DNA of 64,000 bases from Paenibacillus cellulositrophicus. Lineage in GTDB: Bacteria > Bacillota > Bacilli > Paenibacillales > Paenibacillaceae. Position numbers and translations under genes: made by a program. How positions within the stretch are numbered: the first letter of the stretch is position 1; every line of letters begins with the position of its first letter. Shown here piece by piece: positions 59,391-64,000 of the stretch. The notes beneath the pieces were generated by a model. It had not been told where the DNA came from. It saw nothing but the letters and a program-made list of their open reading frames with translations, and ran no database searches. Location of the stretch: positions 806,001 to 870,000 of the forward strand of contig NZ_CP045296.1 of assembly GCF_009363095.1 (NCBI RefSeq), in the 5' to 3' direction.

Positions 59391-61172
59391 ATGAGCACAA
59401 CGATGAATAAGGTGATCGGCGGCAGTTATATCATTGAAGACACGGACTTTCACAGTATTGTGACCCCGGAAGATTTTACGGAAGAACACCGAATGATTTC
59501 CGAGACGACGGAGGATTTTGTGGCCGGTGAAGTGGTGCCCCATGACGAAGCGATCGAAAAACTGAATTATGAGCTTACGGTGGAGAAGATGCGCAAAGCC
59601 GGTGAACTCGGATTGCTGGGCGCCGATGTGCCGGAGGCCTATGGCGGGCTTGGTCTGGATAAGGTCAGTTCGACGCTGATCAGCGAGCGTCTGACCAAGG
59701 CATCCGCATTCGCGTTATCGATCGGGGCCCATGTCGGCATCGGCACGCTGCCCATCGTCTATTTCGGCACTGAGGAACAAAAGCAGAAATACCTGCCTGC
59801 TCTGGCAACTGGCGAGAAGATCGCCGCCTACTGCTTAACGGAGCCTTCCTCCGGTTCGGATGCGCTGGGGGCGAAAACGACAGCCACCTTATCCGAGGAC
59901 GGTGAATATTATGTATTGAACGGCAGCAAGCAGTTTATCACGAATGCCGGTTTCGCCGACCTATTCATTGTATACGCCAAAGTGGACGGCAAAGACTTCA
60001 GCACCTTTATCGTGGAGCGCACGATGGAAGGCGTCAGCATTGGGCCGGAAGAGAAAAAAATGGGAATAAAAGGATCGTCCACCTGTCCGCTCATCCTGGA
60101 GGATGTGAAAGTGTCTGTAGAGAATCTGTTATGGGAAGTAGGCAAGGGGCACTTAATCGCCTTCAACATCCTGAATATCGGACGCTTCAAGCTGGCCGCC
60201 GGTTGTGTAGGCGCCTCCAAGGATACGATTGAGCTGGCTGCCAAGTACGCGAACGAGCGCGCGCAGTTTGGCCGGAAAATCTCCACCTTCCCGCTGATCG
60301 GCAAAAAGCTGGCGGATATGAATACGAAAACGTACGCGCTCGAGAGCATGGTTTACCGCACGGCAGGTCTGTTCGATGTTGGCCTTGCCGAAGTGGATCA
60401 CAGCAGTCCAGAAGTGGGCTATCAATCGGCCAAAGCCATTGCCGAATATCAGCTCGAATGCTCGATCAACAAGGTGTTCGGCTCCGAGACGCTGGACTTC
60501 GTGGTTGACGAAGGCGTGCAAATCCATGGCGGCTACGGCTTTATTCAAGAGTACCGGGTGGAGCGGAATTATCGGGATTCGCGGATCAACCGCATATTCG
60601 AAGGCACAAACGAAATCAACCGTCTGCTCATTCCGGGCACTTTGGTGAAACGGGCCATGAAGGGCCAGCTGCCGCTGATGCAAAAGGCCGTGGCGCTGCA
60701 GGCCGAGCTTCTGGAGCCGATTCCTCCGCAAACCTTCGAGGGAACGCTTGATCAGGAAGCCCATCTGATCAAGATGGCAAAGAAAATTTTCCTGATGGCC
60801 GGCGCTCAGGCCGTACAGAAATATCAATTGAAGCTCGAGGACGAACAGGAGATTCTGAGCCATCTGTCCGATATGATGATTTCCGTCTATGCGATGGAAA
60901 GTGCGCTGCTGCGTACGCAAAAAATCATCGACCGCTCCGGCGAAGACAAGGCTCGCCTGCCGATCCTGATGACGACCGTATTCGTTCATGACGAATTCAA
61001 TAAAATCGAAACGTGGGCGAAGGAAGTGCTCGCCGCGATGGAATCGGGCGACACGCTCCGGACGCAGCTGTCCGTTCTGAAAAAGCTGACGAGAAAGTCG
61101 CCTGTCAATACGCTTGGATTGAAGCGTGAAATCGCTGAAAAGGTCATTGCCGCGGAAAAATACGTGCTGTAA
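59391..61172 (+). CDS. fadE: Acyl-CoA dehydrogenase FadE
   Basis: A 593-residue enzyme, long for the family, as Bacillus FadE (YusJ) is. The N-terminal 400 residues are the standard dehydrogenase (YCLTEPSSGSDALGAKTTA, FITNAGFADLFIVYAK, QIHGGYGFIQEYRVERNYRDSRI, IFEGTNEINR), followed by a 180-residue helical extension typical of this branch. It makes the first double bond and passes electrons to EtfAB. The start ATG 59391 has AAAGGAG upstream; the frame extends 33 codons further with no site. Confidence 0.94.
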   Translation: MSTTMNKVIGGSYIIEDTDFHSIVTPEDFTEEHRMISETTEDFVAGEVVPHDEAIEKLNYELTVEKMRKAGELGLLGADVPEAYGGLGLDKVSSTLISERLTKASAFALSIGAHVGIGTLPIVYFGTEEQKQKYLPALATGEKIAAYCLTEPSSGSDALGAKTTATLSEDGEYYVLNGSKQFITNAGFADLFIVYAKVDGKDFSTFIVERTMEGVSIGPEEKKMGIKGSSTCPLILEDVKVSVENLLWEVGKGHLIAFNILNIGRFKLAAGCVGASKDTIELAAKYANERAQFGRKISTFPLIGKKLADMNTKTYALESMVYRTAGLFDVGLAEVDHSSPEVGYQSAKAIAEYQLECSINKVFGSETLDFVVDEGVQIHGGYGFIQEYRVERNYRDSRINRIFEGTNEINRLLIPGTLVKRAMKGQLPLMQKAVALQAELLEPIPPQTFEGTLDQEAHLIKMAKKIFLMAGAQAVQKYQLKLEDEQEILSHLSDMMISVYAMESALLRTQKIIDRSGEDKARLPILMTTVFVHDEFNKIETWAKEVLAAMESGDTLRTQLSVLKKLTRKSPVNTLGLKREIAEKVIAAEKYVL

Positions 61173-61197
61173 CAATTCGTGAGATGGGGTGGCCTGG

Positions 61198-62892
61198 ATG
61201 TCGAGTAAACCTTGGTTAAGTCAGTATCCTAGTGAGGTCCCGCACAGTTACGAGTATCCCAAGCAGAACGTTGCGCAATTTCTAGTGGATTCCGCTTCCC
61301 GATATCCAGAGCATATTGCTCTGGATTTCATGGGGAAGAAAATGACATTCCGATCCCTGCTGGTTTCGGTAAACCGGTTTGCGAACGCCCTGCTCCGGCT
61401 GGGTGTCCGCAAAGGGGACCGGATCGCCATCATGCTGCCTAACTGCCCGCAGGAGGTCATTGCGTATTACGGTGCGCTCCTTGCGGGCGGCGTGGTAGTC
61501 ATGACTAACCCGCTGTACGTGCCGCGGGAAATTCAGCATCAGTTATCCGACGCTGACGTCCGCATCATCGTGACGTTGGATGCGCTGGTGCAGCGCGTGG
61601 AACAGGCGATGACCCACAGGCCGCTCAGTAAGCTGATCGTCACGTCGGTCAAAGACTATTTGCCTTTTCCGAAAAACATCCTATACCCTCTTGCCGCCAA
61701 AAAAGACGGAACAAATGTCTCCGTCACGTATGACGATCGAATCGTATCCTTTACCCGCCTCATGAAACAATCAAGCAGCGACCCGGTCAAGGTAGACATC
61801 AATGCGGAACAGGACCTGGCGCTCATCCAGTATACCGGAGGAACGACCGGTTTCGCCAAAGGCGTCATGCTGACGCATATGAACCTGGTAGCCAATACGA
61901 TTCAATCGCAGCTGTGGTTTTACCGGGCACGGATCGGCCAGGAAAAATACTTGGCTGCGCTGCCTTTTTTTCATGTATTCGGGCTTACGGTGCTGCTTAA
62001 TCAGGCAGTTTATAATGCCGGAACGCTCATCTTGGTTCCACGTTTTGAAATCAATCAGGTGCTGAAGATCATTGACCGGCGGAAGCCGACGGTGTTTCCC
62101 GGGGCGCCGACCATGTATATTGCGGTGATTCACCATCCTGAAGTGCACAAGTACGACCTTTCTTCCATAAATATATGTATCAGCGGAGCGGCTCCGCTGC
62201 CCCTGGAGGTACAGGAGCGGTTCGAGGAGGTCACGCACGGCAAGCTGATCGAAGGTTACGGATTGACCGAAGCGTCCCCGGTTACGCATGCCAACAACAT
62301 ATGGGAGAAACGCAAAAACGGCTCGATCGGCATTCCTTTACCGGATACCGAAGCCCGTGTTGTGCATCCCGATACAGGTGAAGAGCTGCCGCTTGGCGAA
62401 ATCGGCGAGCTGGTCGTCCGCGGCCCACAGGTCATGAAGGGATATTGGAACCGACCGGAAGATACGGAGCGCACGCTCCGGGACGGCTGGCTGTACACCG
62501 GGGATCTGGCGAGGATGGATGAAGAGGGCTTTTTTTACATTTTGGACCGGCGCAAAGACCTGATTATAGCCGGCGGTTATAACATCTACCCGCGGGAAAT
62601 CGAGGAGGTGCTGTTCGAGCATCCGGATGTGGAGGAAGCCGTCGTGGCTGGCGTGAACGACCCTTACCGCGGCGAAAATGTAAAGGCTTACATTGTGCTC
62701 CGGAAAGGCTCGTCTGTTACTGAGCAGGAGCTGAAGCAGTGGTGCAAGGAACGGCTGGCTGTGTATAAAGTGCCCAAGATCTACGAGTTTCGCGAGTCGC
62801 TGCCCAAGACGCTGGTGGGCAAAGTGCTTCGCCGCAAACTGATCGAAGAAGAGAATGAGAAGCTGGTCAATCAATCGAAGGTCGACCTATAG
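61198..62892 (+). CDS. lcfA: Long-chain fatty acid-CoA ligase
   Basis: A 564-residue adenylate-forming enzyme: P-loop-like YTGGTTGFAKGVMLTH, GYGLTEASPVTH, WLYTGDLARMDEEGFFYILDR, and the C-terminal Lys in PKTLVGKVLRRKL. It activates fatty acids to acyl-CoA, the substrate of FadE and the signal for FadR. In Bacillus subtilis lcfA is in the fadR operon; here it is in the opposite arm. ATG 61198 follows GGGGTGG; GTG 61189 is an alternative. Confidence 0.93.
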   Translation: MSSKPWLSQYPSEVPHSYEYPKQNVAQFLVDSASRYPEHIALDFMGKKMTFRSLLVSVNRFANALLRLGVRKGDRIAIMLPNCPQEVIAYYGALLAGGVVVMTNPLYVPREIQHQLSDADVRIIVTLDALVQRVEQAMTHRPLSKLIVTSVKDYLPFPKNILYPLAAKKDGTNVSVTYDDRIVSFTRLMKQSSSDPVKVDINAEQDLALIQYTGGTTGFAKGVMLTHMNLVANTIQSQLWFYRARIGQEKYLAALPFFHVFGLTVLLNQAVYNAGTLILVPRFEINQVLKIIDRRKPTVFPGAPTMYIAVIHHPEVHKYDLSSINICISGAAPLPLEVQERFEEVTHGKLIEGYGLTEASPVTHANNIWEKRKNGSIGIPLPDTEARVVHPDTGEELPLGEIGELVVRGPQVMKGYWNRPEDTERTLRDGWLYTGDLARMDEEGFFYILDRRKDLIIAGGYNIYPREIEEVLFEHPDVEEAVVAGVNDPYRGENVKAYIVLRKGSSVTEQELKQWCKERLAVYKVPKIYEFRESLPKTLVGKVLRRKLIEEENEKLVNQSKVDL

Positions 62893-62935
62893 GGGATGAT
62901 ACCCGGCGACGCCAAATGAGAAGGAGGGCAAGGAC

Positions 62936-63433
62936 ATGAATCCGGAAACGACGGACAGCCTGAAGATGAACCTGAAGCTGAAGCAGCTGGAGAACGCCGC
63001 GAAGCATACCTTTTGGGATTTTATCGGATGCGAACTGATTGAACTTAAAGGCGATCAGGTCGTGGTAGCCTTTGATATTTTGCCTCATCATCTCAATCTC
63101 ATCGGGATCGTGCACGGCGGCATGCATGCTTCAGCCATCGACTCCGCCATGGGCATACTCATTATGCTGGCCAGGCCGGAAGCCAATGTGGTTACTGTGA
63201 ATTTGAACATGAACTACGTGGCTTCCACGGGTGAAGGGCGTGTCATCGTGACGGCCGAGATCATCCACAGCTCGCGCAAGCTGATAACAGCCCAGGCCTA
63301 TGCGCGCAAAGAGAACGGGGATCTGCTCGCCTTCGGCACCGGCACCTTCCGGGTGCTGGAAAGGCATGTCCCTGAAGCGCAAACAGAGAGCGATAAGAGG
63401 GGGACGATGGATGAGCGTGGTACAAGAACTTGA
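62936..63433 (+). CDS. Hotdog-fold acyl-CoA thioesterase (PaaI-like)
   Basis: A 165-residue single hotdog domain with the PaaI/YigI pattern LNLIGIVHGGMHASAIDSAMG and NLNMNYVASTGEG. It would release CoA from acyl- or hydroxyaryl-CoA intermediates, preventing CoA shortage during beta-oxidation. AAGGAGGG precedes the ATG. The last 25 residues are charged and overlap the next gene by 23 bases. Confidence 0.86.
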   Translation: MNPETTDSLKMNLKLKQLENAAKHTFWDFIGCELIELKGDQVVVAFDILPHHLNLIGIVHGGMHASAIDSAMGILIMLARPEANVVTVNLNMNYVASTGEGRVIVTAEIIHSSRKLITAQAYARKENGDLLAFGTGTFRVLERHVPEAQTESDKRGTMDERGTRT

Positions 63434-63740
63434 AGCGATGGCCGGAAAAATGAACGAACAGCCGGGGGCGCTGGATGGGCTGCACGCCTCCTACCATTTT
63501 CATATTAAGGATACAGGGAAACATTTGCAGGTATATTTCCATGATGGAACCGTTCGGGTTGTGGAGGACGCTTCGGGTGACGCGGACTGCACGCTGACGA
63601 TGTCTGAGAGCCATCTTCGGAAACTGCTCCGGAACGACTTGAACACGACGATGGCGTACATGACCGGATCGCTCCGGATCGACGGCCGTCTTGGCCTGGC
63701 TCTGAAGCTTCAGGAAATTCTGAAGCAGTATCAGGTTTGA
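63411..63740 (+). CDS. SCP2 sterol-binding-domain protein
   Basis: A 109-residue single SCP2-like domain: SYHFHIKDTGKHLQVYFHDG, DCTLTMSESHLRKLLRNDLN, then AYMTGSLRIDGRLGLALKLQ. The fold binds acyl chains or acyl-CoA in a hydrophobic tunnel; in this operon it may buffer or deliver fatty acyl-CoA. ATG 63411 follows GAGGGGGACG and lies inside the thioesterase gene. Last gene of the plus-strand fad operon. Confidence 0.83.
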   Translation: MSVVQELEAMAGKMNEQPGALDGLHASYHFHIKDTGKHLQVYFHDGTVRVVEDASGDADCTLTMSESHLRKLLRNDLNTTMAYMTGSLRIDGRLGLALKLQEILKQYQV

Positions 63741-63774
63741 ATGCCAGGTTTACGACATCGATGAGCGCAATAAT

Positions 63775-63812
63775 ATAGGCTGCCTTATGCAGAGCAGCCT
63801 ATTTGTGCTGTT
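63775..63812 (+). terminator. Terminator of the fad operon
   Basis: ATAGGCTGC and GCAGCCTAT arms with a ten-base loop, then a T-rich tract. Confidence 0.75.
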
Positions 63813-63830
63813 ATTTTAAATATAAGAAAG

Positions 63831-63931
63831 GATAAGCTTCGGAGATTGGGCTTCCTTATCTCGCAAGAAAAACTTCCGCTAAATGCGGTCTGGCTTCTTG
63901 GAAGGTGCGCCGATAGACGTTTTTTCTCTTA
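63831..63931 (-). repeat. Interspersed repeat element, copy 2 (conserved block plus hairpin)
   Basis: On the minus strand, 63931-63861 is homologous to copy 1 at 43762-43829. It is followed, after the shared CTTGCGA, by a hairpin of different sequence (GATAAG and CTTATC, with GAAGC/GCTTC within). CCGC-ATTTA-GCGG is a small stem inside the conserved block. The copy starts at the stop codon of the partial gene that follows. Confidence 0.75.
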
Positions 63932-64000
63932 TTTCCCTTTCCGGGTTAATTTGGCGAGAGCATCCCATTGTTCCTCGGTGACGGAGCGGAGCTCATTGAA
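63929..64000 (-). CDS. C-terminal end of an unidentified gene
   Basis: An open frame entering from the right edge, 23 residues ending LAKLTRKGK and TAA. It reads well as a helical C-terminus (SVTEEQWDALAKL), but it is too short to assign. Its stop codon touches the repeat element. Confidence 0.5.
   Translation of the reverse strand, partial: FNELRSVTEEQWDALAKLTRKGK

Noticed and set aside
60153..61175. 340-codon open frame on the minus strand inside fadE
   Set aside because: Shadow of fadE; composition rich in His, Arg and Gln as expected for reverse reading of coding DNA.
1..64000. CRISPR arrays, tRNA or rRNA genes, insertion sequences, prophage
   Set aside because: I found no regularly spaced repeats, no cloverleaf or ribosomal RNA sequence, no transposase and no phage structural gene.

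Overview
The window looks like a chromosomal segment of a soil- or plant-associated Paenibacillaceae bacterium (Paenibacillus-like). This is an inference from several signs: strong Gram-positive ribosome binding sites, a Bacillus-type FadR/FadN/FadA/FadE/FadF beta-oxidation set with a FadR box, a YesM/YesN two-component pair, a sugar ABC transporter without its own ATPase, and many Gfo/Idh, sulfatase-like and GntR/AraC genes. Density is about one gene per kilobase. I saw no rRNA, tRNA, CRISPR array, insertion sequence or prophage.

Layout. 1-9211: one long plus-strand operon for 4-hydroxyproline breakdown (amine dehydrogenase subunits, epimerase and a cysteine-less paralogue, deaminase, 2-oxoglutarate semialdehyde dehydrogenase), ending in a GH127 beta-L-arabinofuranosidase. 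9334-10951 (minus): a MefA-like efflux MFS gene behind a long leader with a small upstream ORF and a terminator, and with an apparent frameshift at the start of the gene. 11-15.4 kb: small redox enzymes with LysR and TetR regulators. 15.4-20 kb: a two-component system next to an SGNH lipoprotein and a membrane acyltransferase, which together resemble a split OatA. 20-26.7 kb: GntR/LacI, tandem-MerR and MarR regulators, an SDR, a TPR protein, an SRPBCC protein and a DHA2 drug pump under evident MarR operators.

27-42.5 kb: a large sugar-catabolic cluster. It holds a YesM/YesN pair, an ABC importer, two Gfo/Idh dehydrogenases, a sugar isomerase/epimerase, an APS kinase, an AraC regulator and three sulfatase-superfamily hydrolases. 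Only one hydrolase carries the formylglycine cysteine motif; the other two have Thr there. 42.6-50.9 kb: a lone tyrosine recombinase, a repeat element, and small redox and hydrolase genes with HxlR and Lrp regulators. 50.9-63.7 kb: a compact fatty-acid beta-oxidation locus, fadR-etfB-etfA on minus and fadF-fadN-fadA-fadE-lcfA-thioesterase-SCP2 on plus, diverging from one region with a FadR box and overlapping promoters.

The most interesting items are: (i) the pairing of hydroxyproline catabolism with GH127, which points to use of arabinosylated hydroxyproline from plant cell-wall glycoproteins; (ii) the sulfatase-like/APS-kinase cluster with Thr nucleophile positions; (iii) the probable ribosome-mediated attenuator ahead of the MFS pump; (iv) an interspersed repeat seen twice (43.8 and 63.9 kb, opposite strands), with a conserved block followed by a hairpin whose sequence differs between copies. 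All functions are read from the sequence and family knowledge; no database search was run.
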